Of a stretch of 64,000 nucleotides of DNA, positions 16,587 to 25,150 are shown one piece after another. The position numbers and the translations under genes are program-made. The notes beneath the pieces are model-generated. The model was not told the DNA's origin and did not search any database. It was given only the letters and a program-made list of their open reading frames with translations. Source of the stretch: Terrimesophilobacter bigeumensis (GTDB lineage: Bacteria; Actinomycetota; Actinomycetes; Actinomycetales; Microbacteriaceae); the NCBI RefSeq assembly GCF_039537265.1, contig NZ_BAABAE010000001.1, positions 310,001-374,000 on the forward strand, read 5' to 3'. Each line of letters opens with the position of its first letter. Position 1 is the stretch's first letter.

Positions 16587-19411
16587 CAGAACCCCTGCCG
16601 CTTCTCATTTCGCACAATCCCCGCCAGCGCGCGCGCGAGCTTGTCGATAGTGGAGTCGGATAGATCGGTGGCCATGATGCTTTCAGCCCGCGGGTGACCT
16701 GAGCTCAACTGGATAGAAGACTGGCCGCCCGCGGCGAAACCTTGCGCCCCAGAAGGAACAATCTGGAACCCCCACCCGGCGAGCATGTCTTCGGCCAAAG
16801 CAAGGGAGCGGGGGCGCTTCGACTTCGCCTCGGGGAAGTACCACTCGCCGTCAGTTTCCGGTTCCGCCCACACCCGGACATCTCCGGCGCGCGCGAACTG
16901 AGCGACATGGTTCTCCCCACCGCCGGCAAAGAACTTCACATTCCCGCCGTCGGCATTGAACTTGATGCTCGTTCCGGGGACCTGATAGACGGTGCCGCCG
17001 TGAGCGTCCACGGTGATGTTGATGCGCTTGCCGTCCCACGAATTGATGAAGCCCCGCAGGCGGTTCTCGGCGTTCGCAGTCTCCGCGATCACCGTCCACT
17101 GGGTTTCGTCAGGGATCTTCAGGATCTGGTCCGCGAGTGTTTCTGCGGCATCCCCCGTGAGCCCGAGATCATGGATCCGGTCGAGTAGGGTCGCGCGGCT
17201 GGTCTCCAATGACTCCCGGTAAGCCTTCGTGTCACCGTCGAGATCATGCTGCGCCTTCGCCGCATCCCAAGCATTATCGGCGAGGTCGACGAGGAGGGCC
17301 ATGTTGTCGCGGCCCGCCGCCGTGGTGATGTCGAGACTGGCAGCGTACCCGTCGGCACCCTTCTTGATCTTGCCGATCTGTTCATCCACGGCCGCCAGAG
17401 CATCCTGGTAGTCGATGTTTGCGGTGATCGCGTCCTGCCCGACACCGTTAGCCCTGTTCAGGGTGTCGATCAGCTGATCGAGTTCCTGCTCGAGGCCGTC
17501 GATCTCCTTCTGCGCGTCCACGTAGGCATCAGACGCGGAGATTGTGGTCTTCGTGCCCTCCCCTTGCGCTTCGGCAAGCTGCTCGTGCTTCTCCTTCGCC
17601 GAGTCAAGCTCGCCGCTGACCTGCCGGAGGCTGTTGCGGAAGATGAACGCGTACCCGTTGGCGTCCCCAGTGGAACTTGTTTGATCGTCGATAGCCTTCG
17701 TGACCCGCTCGTAGGCATCTTGGTTGCCGAGGGCCGCATCGGTGACGTCGTCGAGCGCGACACCGTACTTCTTGGCGATGTCGAAAGCGCCCGCGTCGGA
17801 GAGTTGCTTGATCGCCACCGAACGGGTGTTCTCGGTCATCGCCCCGGTGTTCTTATCCAGAGACTGAGTGAGTTCGTCGATGCGGGAGGCCGCTTGAGCG
17901 CTTCGACCGATCAGGTCGGTAATGCCGATGAGGGCGAGACTGATCGCGAGGCCCCACGGCCCGCCCATGAACCCTGCGAAGCCCTTCACCGCAGTTGTGG
18001 CGCGCGGCATCTCCGTCGAGAGCGTGGCCACCGCCTGCCGGAACGCGACGATCTTCGGGACTGCCAGCAGCGCGACACCGCCGGCGAGGACAATCCCACC
18101 GGTCAGCAGCGCCAGCACGGCAATCGCTCCCTGCAGTTCGGGGGGCATGCCGCCGAGGAAGTCGGACAGGTTCCCCACGGCGCCTGCGACGGCTTCCACG
18201 GCAGGGAGGAGATGCTGGCCGAGCTTGATCGCTGCATCGACAATGGAGTTGCGGGCCATGTCGAGTTTCGCGGCCGTGGTCTCGTACCGCTTTTCGGCCT
18301 CGATCTGAAGGGCGTTGTTGTCCTTCCAGGACTGGTTGCCCAGTTCGATGGAATCACGCAGTAGAGTGCCTGCGCCGGCAAGGCCGAGCAGCGAGCGGGT
18401 GGTGCGGATGTCGGTCTGACCGAGGGTCTCGAGGGTGGCGAACACATCCCCGCCAGCACGGTTCAGCCGGCCCATCCCCTCGATGACAAGGGCGAGAGCC
18501 TCGGCCGGTGCCGTTTTGTACTTCTTGGCGAACTCATCCGCTCCCATCCCGGCGAGCTTCGCCCACTCGAGAAGCTTCGAACCCTTCTGGGAGACCGCGT
18601 TGGCGATGTCGATCATGATGTTGCTGACGGATGAGCCACCGGCTTGAGCTTCGATCCCCACGGAGGCGAGAGCGTTCGCGAGCCCCAGAGTTTCTCCCTC
18701 GGACAGGCCGATGATCTTTCCGGCGCCAGCGATCCGCTGGGACATTTCGACAATGTCGCGCTCAGTGGAAGCGCCATTGTTTCCCAGAGCCACCACAGCC
18801 GAGCCGAGCCGGTCAACGTCTTCCGGGGCGGTCTGCATGATGTTCATCAGCTGCGCCAGAGACGTGGCCGCTTCATCCGCCGAGAGGTTCGTGGTCTCAC
18901 CCAGGTCGATCATGACCTTCGTGAATCCCACAACATCATCGGCGGCGACACCCAGCTGACCTGCTGCTTCAGCGACCGCCGCGATCTCCGAATGTGACGC
19001 CGGGAGGACCTTGGTGAGCCCCCTCAGGCCGTCCTCGATCTCGCCGAGCTTCTCCGGGGTGGCGTTGACCGTTTTGGTGACCCCAGTCCAGGCGGTCTCC
19101 CAATCAATCGCGGCTTTCACCGTCAGGGCGGAGGTGGCCACCATGGCGGCACCGATGACCACCATCGAATGACCCACCGTCGTCGCTGCCGCCTGAGCGG
19201 TCAACGACATGCCGGCGAGTTCCTGCTTGACCGTGCGCACCTGTGGCGCGGCAGCAGCGGACTTCCGGCCGAGCTCTTCAGTCTTCTTGCCCGTCTGGTT
19301 CAGCGCGTCCCCGGTTTTGCGGGCGGCCGCCTCAGACTGGGCGAGGTCCTGCTTGAGAACGTCCTTCCCCACCGTCTGGATTCGCCAGATGATCGACCCG
19401 GCTTCGAACAT
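16586..19411 (-). CDS. Tape measure protein
   Basis: The longest gene (941 residues), helical throughout, with an early TIGR01760-type core (AAIDWETAWTGVTKTV, then IAAVAEAAGQLGVAADDVVGF and TTNLSADEAATSLAQLMNI). Hydrophobic segments lie near 430-465 and 500-520. The C-terminal part has many helices and ends LARALAGIVRNEKRQGF. It sets tail length and is ejected into the cell. Its ATG (19411) lies inside the frameshifted part of GT, an overlap common in siphophages. Confidence 0.92.
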   Translation of the reverse strand: MFEAGSIIWRIQTVGKDVLKQDLAQSEAAARKTGDALNQTGKKTEELGRKSAAAAPQVRTVKQELAGMSLTAQAAATTVGHSMVVIGAAMVATSALTVKAAIDWETAWTGVTKTVNATPEKLGEIEDGLRGLTKVLPASHSEIAAVAEAAGQLGVAADDVVGFTKVMIDLGETTNLSADEAATSLAQLMNIMQTAPEDVDRLGSAVVALGNNGASTERDIVEMSQRIAGAGKIIGLSEGETLGLANALASVGIEAQAGGSSVSNIMIDIANAVSQKGSKLLEWAKLAGMGADEFAKKYKTAPAEALALVIEGMGRLNRAGGDVFATLETLGQTDIRTTRSLLGLAGAGTLLRDSIELGNQSWKDNNALQIEAEKRYETTAAKLDMARNSIVDAAIKLGQHLLPAVEAVAGAVGNLSDFLGGMPPELQGAIAVLALLTGGIVLAGGVALLAVPKIVAFRQAVATLSTEMPRATTAVKGFAGFMGGPWGLAISLALIGITDLIGRSAQAASRIDELTQSLDKNTGAMTENTRSVAIKQLSDAGAFDIAKKYGVALDDVTDAALGNQDAYERVTKAIDDQTSSTGDANGYAFIFRNSLRQVSGELDSAKEKHEQLAEAQGEGTKTTISASDAYVDAQKEIDGLEQELDQLIDTLNRANGVGQDAITANIDYQDALAAVDEQIGKIKKGADGYAASLDITTAAGRDNMALLVDLADNAWDAAKAQHDLDGDTKAYRESLETSRATLLDRIHDLGLTGDAAETLADQILKIPDETQWTVIAETANAENRLRGFINSWDGKRINITVDAHGGTVYQVPGTSIKFNADGGNVKFFAGGGENHVAQFARAGDVRVWAEPETDGEWYFPEAKSKRPRSLALAEDMLAGWGFQIVPSGAQGFAAGGQSSIQLSSGHPRAESIMATDLSDSTIDKLARALAGIVRNEKRQGF

Positions 19412-20173
19412 GCGCCGTCACCGTCCTCTGGGTCCAGGAGCCCTCCACGTGGGAGAGTCGTTCGATGGCGGAGCGGACGAAATGCCACGGCCGTGAGTTC
19501 AGGGCGCGGTCAAGGTCCGGGATCAGGTGATACTGGGCGAGATCCAGTTCGATCTCGCCGAACAGGCTCGGCAGCAGCAGGGTCCAGAACTCTCGTGCGG
19601 TGAGGGAGCGTTCGGCTACTTCTTTTTGGGCAGCCTGTCTTGCGGCTGCCGCCCGGGCTTCTTTCCACCCTCGGGGGTAGACGTACTCGGGATAGACGCC
19701 TGTAACTGGATCAGGTTTTCCAATGCCGAACTGGGCGATGTCAGCAGGGGTGAGAGCCCCAAACGCTGGACCAGCGCCCCCAGTGCTTTTGTGTGGCCGC
19801 CGACACCTCCCCCGTTTTCGAGGTAGATGCTCACCCCTGCTGCACCGAGGATGGTCTGCCAGAAGAACGCAGCCATGGCGACGTCCTCCGTTTCGGAGGT
19901 GGAGAGTTCCTTGCCCATCCGGTTCGAGTTGGTGCGCTCCTCCTCAGGAACGGGTGTCCACTGGTCCGTCTCAGGATCGTGTACTGCGCCATCCACGGCC
20001 ATGACGAGCGCGAGAGTCGCTTCCAGCTGGTCTCCGCCGCCGCGCGCCGTGCTCAGGTATGCCTCGGTCATCTTGTAACCGGCTTCCCCGGGGAGGGGTT
20101 TCACGATGAAAGGGTCGAGCCCTTCAACGTGGAGGTGGAGGTTTCTGCCCTCCTGGGTGGCGGTGATCGCCAT
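19332..20173 (-). CDS. Tail assembly chaperone GT (made by -1 frameshift)
   Basis: The first 139 codons are those of the G protein. At TTTGGGG (19763-19757) a -1 shift opens a second frame of 141 codons with no ATG start, ending at 19332. The shifted frame is clearly protein-like (LTPADIAQFGIGKPDPVTGV, GWKEARAAAARQAAQKEVAE, AREFWTLLLPSLFGEIELDL), while the zero frame becomes low-complexity and soon stops. GT proteins bind the tape measure during tail assembly. The product would be 280 residues and overlaps the tape measure start by 80 bases. Confidence 0.8.
19616..20173 (-). CDS. Tail assembly chaperone G
   Basis: A 185-residue protein read without the frameshift. It begins MAITATQEGRNLHLHVEGLD and has the acidic helical centre usual for siphophage G proteins (VPEEERTNSNRMGKELSTSETEDVAMAAFFWQ). 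Its last 46 residues are low-complexity and basic, as expected of a frame that overlaps the real GT sequence. It lies between major tail protein and tape measure, the fixed place of this gene in siphophages. Confidence 0.8.
   Translation of the reverse strand: MAITATQEGRNLHLHVEGLDPFIVKPLPGEAGYKMTEAYLSTARGGGDQLEATLALVMAVDGAVHDPETDQWTPVPEEERTNSNRMGKELSTSETEDVAMAAFFWQTILGAAGVSIYLENGGGVGGHTKALGALVQRLGLSPLLTSPSSALENLIQLQASIPSTSTPEGGKKPGRQPQDRLPKKK
19757..19763 (-). promoter_or_regulatory. Slippery heptamer TTTGGGG for -1 frameshift
   Basis: On the minus strand the zero-frame codons are CGT TTG GGG CTC, so T TTG GGG is a canonical X XXY YYZ site. Slipping back one base gives TTT GGG GCT CTC and enters the GT frame. 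Confidence 0.75.
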
Positions 20174-20192
20174 GATGTTCCTTTCCGAGAGG

Positions 20193-20224
20193 GAGGCGGC
20201 GGACCCCGAAGAGTCCGCCGCCTC
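20193..20224 (-). terminator. 12-bp hairpin after the major tail protein gene
   Basis: GAGGCGGCGGAC (20193-20204) pairs perfectly with GTCCGCCGCCTC (20213-20224) around an 8-base loop, right behind the major tail protein stop. There is no T-tract, so it is more likely a partial terminator or mRNA stabiliser that keeps tail protein mRNA abundant over downstream genes. Confidence 0.55.
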
Positions 20225-20229
20225 GAGGG

Positions 20230-20997
20230 TTAGACCGTCTGGGCCGTGTACGCGAACGCAGCGGATGCGCCGGTCGCGTTGGTGACGATGATGTCCGCGG
20301 CACCAGTCACCGTGGCGGGGATGACCATGACGAGGGTGTAGTCGTCCAGGCCGCCTTCGGGGCCAGCAAGGAACTCCGTCACCGCCTGCGTGTCGATCGT
20401 GACCCCGGTGGTGCCGGTGAACTTGTACCCGCGGAGCACGATCTGGTCGCCCACCGTCTGCAGGGTCGGGGTCGCCGACTCGATGATCGGCTCACCCGTA
20501 CCGGCGATCGGGGACGTGACGAGATCCACGACACCGTCGGAGGTGAAGATGAACCGGTAGGCGCCCTTGTCCTGGTAACCAGTGGAGACGGCGGAGAGGT
20601 CCGCTGTGGCGACCGAGAAGGAACCTTCGATCGCTTTCAGGTTCTCGTCGCGACCATCGAACACCTGCAGTTCGACCTTGTTGTCCGCGCCGGACGCCTG
20701 CGCGATGGTGACGAGGTTCGACAGCCACGTCTGGATGATGACCCCATTGGAGTCACGCACCGCCTCGACGTCGACCGTGACAACCCACGAGTCGCCGAGC
20801 TTCTCGATCGACGGCATGCCCTTGTTGCCGTAGTTCTCGCGTGGGGTGATGACGGCGGTGGGGACAGCGCCGAGGTTGTTCGCGTCGCCGGTGATGTTCT
20901 CGAACACACCGTCACGCTTGACGCGGATGATCTTCTCATGCGACTTCGCCAGCGTCCCAGCGGTCTGCTGGGTGGCGTCGTAGATGGTGTCTGACAT
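20230..20997 (-). CDS. Major tail protein with C-terminal TIG/Ig-like domain
   Basis: A 255-residue tail tube protein. The N-terminal tube fold covers about 1-165 (LGDSWVVTVDVEAVRDSNGV, VELQVFDGRDENLKAIEGSF, GAYRFIFTSDGVVDLVTSP). A C-terminal IPT/TIG-like Ig domain spans about 170-255 (GDQIVLRGYKFTGTTGVTI, VIPATVTGAADIIVTN). Such decoration domains are common on siphophage tail tubes. It follows the neck genes and is ahead of G/GT. Confidence 0.87.
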   Translation of the reverse strand: MSDTIYDATQQTAGTLAKSHEKIIRVKRDGVFENITGDANNLGAVPTAVITPRENYGNKGMPSIEKLGDSWVVTVDVEAVRDSNGVIIQTWLSNLVTIAQASGADNKVELQVFDGRDENLKAIEGSFSVATADLSAVSTGYQDKGAYRFIFTSDGVVDLVTSPIAGTGEPIIESATPTLQTVGDQIVLRGYKFTGTTGVTIDTQAVTEFLAGPEGGLDDYTLVMVIPATVTGAADIIVTNATGASAAFAYTAQTV

Positions 20998-21059
20998 TGG
21001 TTTCTCCTTGTGTTATCGGGGGTGCCCATCAGGGCGGGCCCCTCGCATGGAGGGGTGGT

Positions 21060-21500
21060 CTAGAGCGGTCGGCGACCGCGGAAGTGGAAGTTCTGGTACG
21101 TCGTGTACCGACCGGACTCATCTCTCGTCGCGGCGAGCTCGGAGAATATCGTCGACCACGACACGTAGAAGCCCGGCGGGATCTGCTCTTTCTGATCCAG
21201 CGCTACCCGCAATGACCATGCGAGGTTGCGCGCTTGGGTTTTGGTGCCAGCCAGGCGCGAGATGATCTGCACCCGGTGCACCAGATCGGCGCGGCCCTCG
21301 ATGATAGGGTCCAGCTGGTTCAGGACGATGCAGTTATCCAGAGTCGTGGGGAGGTCTGGGCCGCTCACCAGAATGGCGGGCTTGGCGAGAGTGGATTCGG
21401 CGGCCGTGTACGTGCCCGTCGGCTTGTACAAACCCAACTCGAGGTCGTCAAGAGCTTGAGCGAGGGCGCGGTCGAACAGGACCAGGTAGGAGTCAGCCAC
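21060..21500 (-). CDS. Tail terminator-like neck protein
   Basis: A 146-residue protein started by GTG that overlaps the end of the HK97 gp10-like gene by eight bases. The body has AQALDDLELGLYKPTGTYTAAES, a central beta stretch (RADLVHRVQIISRLAGTKTQARNLAWSL) and a short C-terminus. Position between the gp10-like gene and the major tail protein and its size fit a tail terminator (tail completion) protein. The assignment is mostly positional. Confidence 0.68.
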   Translation of the reverse strand: MADSYLVLFDRALAQALDDLELGLYKPTGTYTAAESTLAKPAILVSGPDLPTTLDNCIVLNQLDPIIEGRADLVHRVQIISRLAGTKTQARNLAWSLRVALDQKEQIPPGFYVSWSTIFSELAATRDESGRYTTYQNFHFRGRRPL

Positions 21501-21846
21501 GACGCACCTCCGCGCCGAGAATCTGGCCGAGTTCGGCGCGGTTGTGGATCGCCGGATCCTCGAGGTACTTGCCCTTCCGGCCGTTCTGGAAGTCGTACTC
21601 GGGGTGTTCGTGCAGGCGGGCCGCATACGGGGTGTCGTACGTGACGGCTGCCCCATCCTCTGCGTTCTCGGCGGGGAGGACCGCTCCGGACTCATCGAGG
21701 GTGCCGAACTCGAACGGAACCTCCGCAGAGGAGAGTGCGAGCAGACGCTCAGCGGCTTTATTCTCGCCGCGCATCAGCCGCCCCTCGGCATCGTTGAGCA
21801 CCTGGAAGACGTTGGATTCGACAGTGACATTCGCCTGAACTCCCAC
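21493..21846 (-). CDS. HK97 gp10-like minor capsid/neck protein
   Basis: A 117-residue protein with the family's usual end: AVTYDTPYAARLHEHPEYDF followed by GRKGKYLEDPAIHNR. The HK97 gp10 family joins head and tail. Its N-terminal part is helical (NDAEGRLMRGENKAAERLLALS). It sits between a head-closure gene and the tail terminator, as expected. Confidence 0.82.
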   Translation of the reverse strand: MGVQANVTVESNVFQVLNDAEGRLMRGENKAAERLLALSSAEVPFEFGTLDESGAVLPAENAEDGAAVTYDTPYAARLHEHPEYDFQNGRKGKYLEDPAIHNRAELGQILGAEVRRG

Positions 21847-21855
21847 GGTGGCCTC

Positions 21856-22200
21856 CTAGTCCAGAAAGGCTTGGGTGTGACCCGGTGCGCGCGGGTACGA
21901 GAAGTAGTCGCTGGTGACCACCTCAGAGGTCCGCTCCCGCGGTGTGTCCTTCCAGACCTTCACCATGGAGCGGGGGCTGAGGTCGTTGTCATGCAGGACG
22001 ACGACGAACGTGGAAGACGTGACCTCCTGCCCCGCTGTGGGGGAGGTTGAGCGGCGGTCGACGACGAGCTTCGACTTCTGTTCCACGTACGCCGGCACAT
22101 CCTCGATCCAGTCAGACCAGGACTCGCCCTCAGAGGTCTCACCGAGCAGAACCTTCACATCGACCAGATGCGGGAGATGCTTGGCACGCAGTCTGGGCAT
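21856..22200 (-). CDS. Head closure/connector protein
   Basis: A 114-residue protein, beta-rich (LPHLVDVKVLLGETSEGESW, EDVPAYVEQKSKLVVDR, TSSTFVVVLHDNDLSPRSMVKVW). It resembles short stopper/head-closure proteins by size and fold pattern. It lies between the head-tail adaptor and gp10-like genes, which supports that role. Confidence 0.65.
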   Translation of the reverse strand: MPRLRAKHLPHLVDVKVLLGETSEGESWSDWIEDVPAYVEQKSKLVVDRRSTSPTAGQEVTSSTFVVVLHDNDLSPRSMVKVWKDTPRERTSEVVTSDYFSYPRAPGHTQAFLD

Positions 22201-22207
22201 GATGCTC

Positions 22208-22660
22208 CTACCGGTATGCAGTGATTGCGGAGATCAGACCGGCTGTGGTCAGGATCTCGACCGCTTCGGGGGCGACACGTGACTGCTGCTCATCGGGCGC
22301 GCCATTCCCCGAAGAACGCCCCCTGGCGCCGATCGATACGGAACCGATCGAGAACGTGCCCTCCTGAGAGACCGCCCCAGTGGGATCTTCGGTCTCTTCC
22401 CAGTAGGCGACCTGCGCGCAGGTGGCGTCCTTGAAAAGTTCCGTGACATCCGCATCCGTCGGGTAGCCGTCATCGTCTGCGTCGTACACGGAATGACGGG
22501 TGAGGCCGTCGATCAGGCCGGATGCTCGCCTTAGTAGCGCGTTCAGGTCCTTGTCTGTGGTCGGTTCCGCGACAGGATCGCCGTTCGGGTCCTCGTTCGG
22601 GTCGTCGCCGCCAGTGAAGTCATAGAAGTCGCTTGCGGTGGCGTAGACGCGCTGAGCCAT
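22208..22660 (-). CDS. Head-tail adaptor (gp6-like)
   Basis: A 150-residue protein. Early helices (YATASDFYDFTGGDD, LNALLRRASGLIDGLTR) and a later helix (LFKDATCAQVAYWEETED) followed by a glycine/serine-rich beta part (FSIGSVSIGARGRSSGNG) are typical of gp6-type connector proteins. It lies just before the stopper gene in phage order. The Asp/Glu/Pro-rich insert (residues 19-37) is a local feature. Confidence 0.72.
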   Translation of the reverse strand: MAQRVYATASDFYDFTGGDDPNEDPNGDPVAEPTTDKDLNALLRRASGLIDGLTRHSVYDADDDGYPTDADVTELFKDATCAQVAYWEETEDPTGAVSQEGTFSIGSVSIGARGRSSGNGAPDEQQSRVAPEAVEILTTAGLISAITAYR

Positions 22661-22662
22661 GG

Positions 22663-23049
22663 TCAGTCCTCAGCGGTGCGCTCGTCAGCGGGAATCGTGG
22701 CGGGGGACTCGCCGTCGCCGATCACAGTCCCGTCTGCGAGCTCGGCGATACCGAACGGTTCCCCGTCGGGGCCGGTGCCCGCCGGGGTGCGGCTGAGCAG
22801 GTCGACGAGGTCAGCCTTGGACGCCCTCGCCGGGACTGCCACGCCTTCGACGTCGGCGATCTCCCGCAGTTCCTTCACGGTGAGCGCCTCGAGGTCGACG
22901 GTCGGTTCCTGTTCGATCACGAACCGGTGCTGCAGCAGGGTCTGCTCGATGATCGGGTCCAGTGAGTCGACACGGGCGAACCCGTCGACGAACTCGACAC
23001 CGATGAACTTCTGGCGCCCCTGTGCGGGACGCGGATGGATGATGCGCAC
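22663..23049 (-). CDS. Head-region protein with SAP/Rho-N-like helix-extended-helix motif
   Basis: A 128-residue protein. After a beta N-terminus (RPAQGRQKFIGVEFVDGFARV) there is a short nucleic-acid-binding-like motif (ALTVKELREIADVEGVAVPA, then RASKADLVDLL), typical of SAP/HeH domains often found in phage head proteins behind the capsid gene. The end is acidic (ATIPADERTAED). It starts 77 bases past the capsid gene. The role is unknown; possibly a DNA-contacting head protein. Confidence 0.65.
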   Translation of the reverse strand: MRIIHPRPAQGRQKFIGVEFVDGFARVDSLDPIIEQTLLQHRFVIEQEPTVDLEALTVKELREIADVEGVAVPARASKADLVDLLSRTPAGTGPDGEPFGIAELADGTVIGDGESPATIPADERTAED

Positions 23050-23125
23050 GATGCTCTCCTAGAAGTGAGGGGGTCCGGCTCGGGCATGCTCGGAATCACA
23101 CCCGAGCCGGACAATGGGTGGAGGG

Positions 23126-24322
23126 TTAGCTCCAGACCGGTGCGACCGGGAGGCCGCGGATGATGCCGTGGGCGCGCTCGTTGCCCCACTGCAGGCCCAC
23201 CTCGCCGTACAGCTGCTCACGGTCGGCAGCGCCGATCTTCGCGAGCGGCTCGGAGAAGAAGTGACCCTTGCCGGGGGTGACGAGGAACTTCGGCTTCAGC
23301 TGCGACAGCGTCGACACGATGACCGCATCGGCCGGCATCCACCGGTCGAGCAGCACGTTGAACACGCCGAAGTCGGACATGATCGTCGTGAAGTTCACAC
23401 CACCGACGTTCCGCGACGCCTCCTGGTACTGCCCGAACGCTTTCGCGTAGGCAGTCGACAGGGACCGCTTCTGGCGGCCGCCGAGGATGATCGTGGCGGT
23501 GTCGTTGCCGAGACCGCCCGACTGGAACACCTTCTCGAACAGGGCGTCGTAGGTGTCCTTCGTCGGGCCCGCGGTGGGCATGACGCGCAGGGACACCGTG
23601 GCGGTGCCGATCGTGATCGCCGTGCCGCCCTCGGTGAGGGAGACCTTGAACGAGACGGTCGTCGCCTTGCTGACGACGTAGTACACCGTGTTCGTGTCGA
23701 TCGTCGTGGAAGCTCCCACGTCGGTGAACATGACACGGTCGCCGTTGTTCAGCGCGTGCGTGACCGTGATGGTGTCGGTCGCGGCCGATGCCTCCGTGAG
23801 GAGCGTGGTGGCGTTCTCGACGACGTTCGTGGTGATCGCCTCGATCAGGCCACCCGTCTTCCGCTCCTCCGAGTTGTCGGCCGGGACGTGCTTGAGGCCG
23901 AGCAGGAACGACAGCTCGATGTCGACGGCCTTCGCCGCGAGCGCAAGCTCAAGCTGGTGGTCCATCTCGTTGGTGACCGGGTTGGTCTGGTCGTTGTTCA
24001 CACCCGACGTCTGCCCGGTAGCCGCCTGCTTCGTGTAGGACAGTTCGACGGTCTCCTGGTGGATCTCGCAGATGTTCTTCACGTTGCGGCGAACACGCTG
24101 GTCGGCAGTCTGGGCGTTCGCACCCTCCAGACGGGACCGGTTCGCGGTCGAAGTGCGGAGGTCTTCCTCCTGCCACTCGAACTCGACCGACTTGACCTCT
24201 TCGCCACCGGTGAGACCACCGATTGCGGAGAGGAGGGGCGTTTCGGACGGGCTCACATTGAAGAGCTCGCCCACGTAGTTGGGCAGGTTGTAGGTTGTCC
24301 CCTGCCCGCTGATTCCAGCCAT
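23126..24322 (-). CDS. Major capsid protein, DUF5309/SU10 type, with inserted Ig-like domain
   Basis: A 398-residue HK97-fold capsid protein of the SU10/DUF5309 type (GTTYNLPNYVGELFNVSPSE, VKSVEFEWQEEDLRT, VKNICEIHQETVELSYTKQA, then TIMSDFGVFNVLLDRWMPAD near the end). Residues about 180-255 form an extra beta domain between helix and core (DTITVTHALNNGDRVMFTDV, TVSFKVSLTEGGTAITIG), a surface decoration domain by its place and pattern. It lies after the scaffold gene, ahead of the connector genes. Confidence 0.9.
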   Translation of the reverse strand: MAGISGQGTTYNLPNYVGELFNVSPSETPLLSAIGGLTGGEEVKSVEFEWQEEDLRTSTANRSRLEGANAQTADQRVRRNVKNICEIHQETVELSYTKQAATGQTSGVNNDQTNPVTNEMDHQLELALAAKAVDIELSFLLGLKHVPADNSEERKTGGLIEAITTNVVENATTLLTEASAATDTITVTHALNNGDRVMFTDVGASTTIDTNTVYYVVSKATTVSFKVSLTEGGTAITIGTATVSLRVMPTAGPTKDTYDALFEKVFQSGGLGNDTATIILGGRQKRSLSTAYAKAFGQYQEASRNVGGVNFTTIMSDFGVFNVLLDRWMPADAVIVSTLSQLKPKFLVTPGKGHFFSEPLAKIGAADREQLYGEVGLQWGNERAHGIIRGLPVAPVWS

Positions 24323-24340
24323 GCTGTTCTCCTTGGGTTG

Positions 24341-25150
24341 TTATCCCTGGGCGGCTCGCGCGGACGCGATGGCACGCTTCAGGCGGATGGTTTCCGACAC
24401 GTCCTTCTTCTCCTCAGCGGTTTTCAGCTGGGCTTCGAGGGACTGCACGGTGGCACCCTGGTGTTCGCCGCTGCCTGAGCGGCGAGGGGTTGCCTTGAGG
24501 GTTGGCGTGTCCTGCACGGCCTTGGTGATCGCAGCCTTGATGGCCGCCTCATCGGTCGGCTCTACCGACTCGATGGAGGTCTTGAACTTCTCGTTGGCGA
24601 GAAGGAGGGTGGCGGAGGCGCCGAGCCCGGGGGCGTGGAGGGCAACCTGCAGGGCGCGTTCGGCGGTCTTAACGGCCGTCTGTGCGGTCTCCGCTGTCGT
24701 GGTGGCTTCGGTGAGCTTCGTGTCCCGCTCAGCGAGCGCCTGACGTAGCTTCTCCGGGTCCGTCTCCGGTTCCCCTTCACCGCCGAGAAGCTTGGCGAAC
24801 TGGGCGAGGGTGGCCTTCTGCGCATCCTCCGCGGCTTTCGTCGCGGCTGCGGCGATCGCGGCGTCCGTCTTCGTCTGCCGTTCCTCAGCATCGGTGCGGA
24901 GGTTCTGGATGAGCTTCCACGCCTTGTCCGGGTCGAACTTGGTCGGGTCATCGCCCCACGGTGGTTTCGCGTCGGCGGCTGCGGCAGCATCAGCGGCGGC
25001 CTTGGCGGCTACAGCGGCGGCGGCCTGCGCGGCAGCATCCCCGCCTTCGCCGTTCTCGTAGCGGATGCCCATGAGGGCGTGGCGGGTGCGGCCGATGATC
25101 GCCAGCCCATCGGGGCCACGCTCGGCAAGGGTGTTCGTCGTGATGGACAC
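24341..25150 (-). CDS. Scaffolding protein
   Basis: A 269-residue protein, almost wholly helical and rich in Ala, Lys and Glu (many AAAxAA and KAAxDA repeats; VVLAE-like heptads at LAERDTKLTEATTTAETAQTA). It lies directly before the major capsid gene. This composition and place mark a capsid scaffold that is lost during maturation. The GTG at 25150 follows an AGGAG site by seven bases. The C-terminal part has a basic capsid-binding-like end (TIRLKRAIASARAAQG). Confidence 0.82.
   Translation of the reverse strand: MSITTNTLAERGPDGLAIIGRTRHALMGIRYENGEGGDAAAQAAAAVAAKAAADAAAAADAKPPWGDDPTKFDPDKAWKLIQNLRTDAEERQTKTDAAIAAAATKAAEDAQKATLAQFAKLLGGEGEPETDPEKLRQALAERDTKLTEATTTAETAQTAVKTAERALQVALHAPGLGASATLLLANEKFKTSIESVEPTDEAAIKAAITKAVQDTPTLKATPRRSGSGEHQGATVQSLEAQLKTAEEKKDVSETIRLKRAIASARAAQG

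Noticed and set aside
19621..19640. A-rich CCCAAAAAG run as the tail chaperone slip site
   Set aside because: The -1 frame is already protein-like well upstream of it, so the slip must occur earlier, at TTTGGGG.
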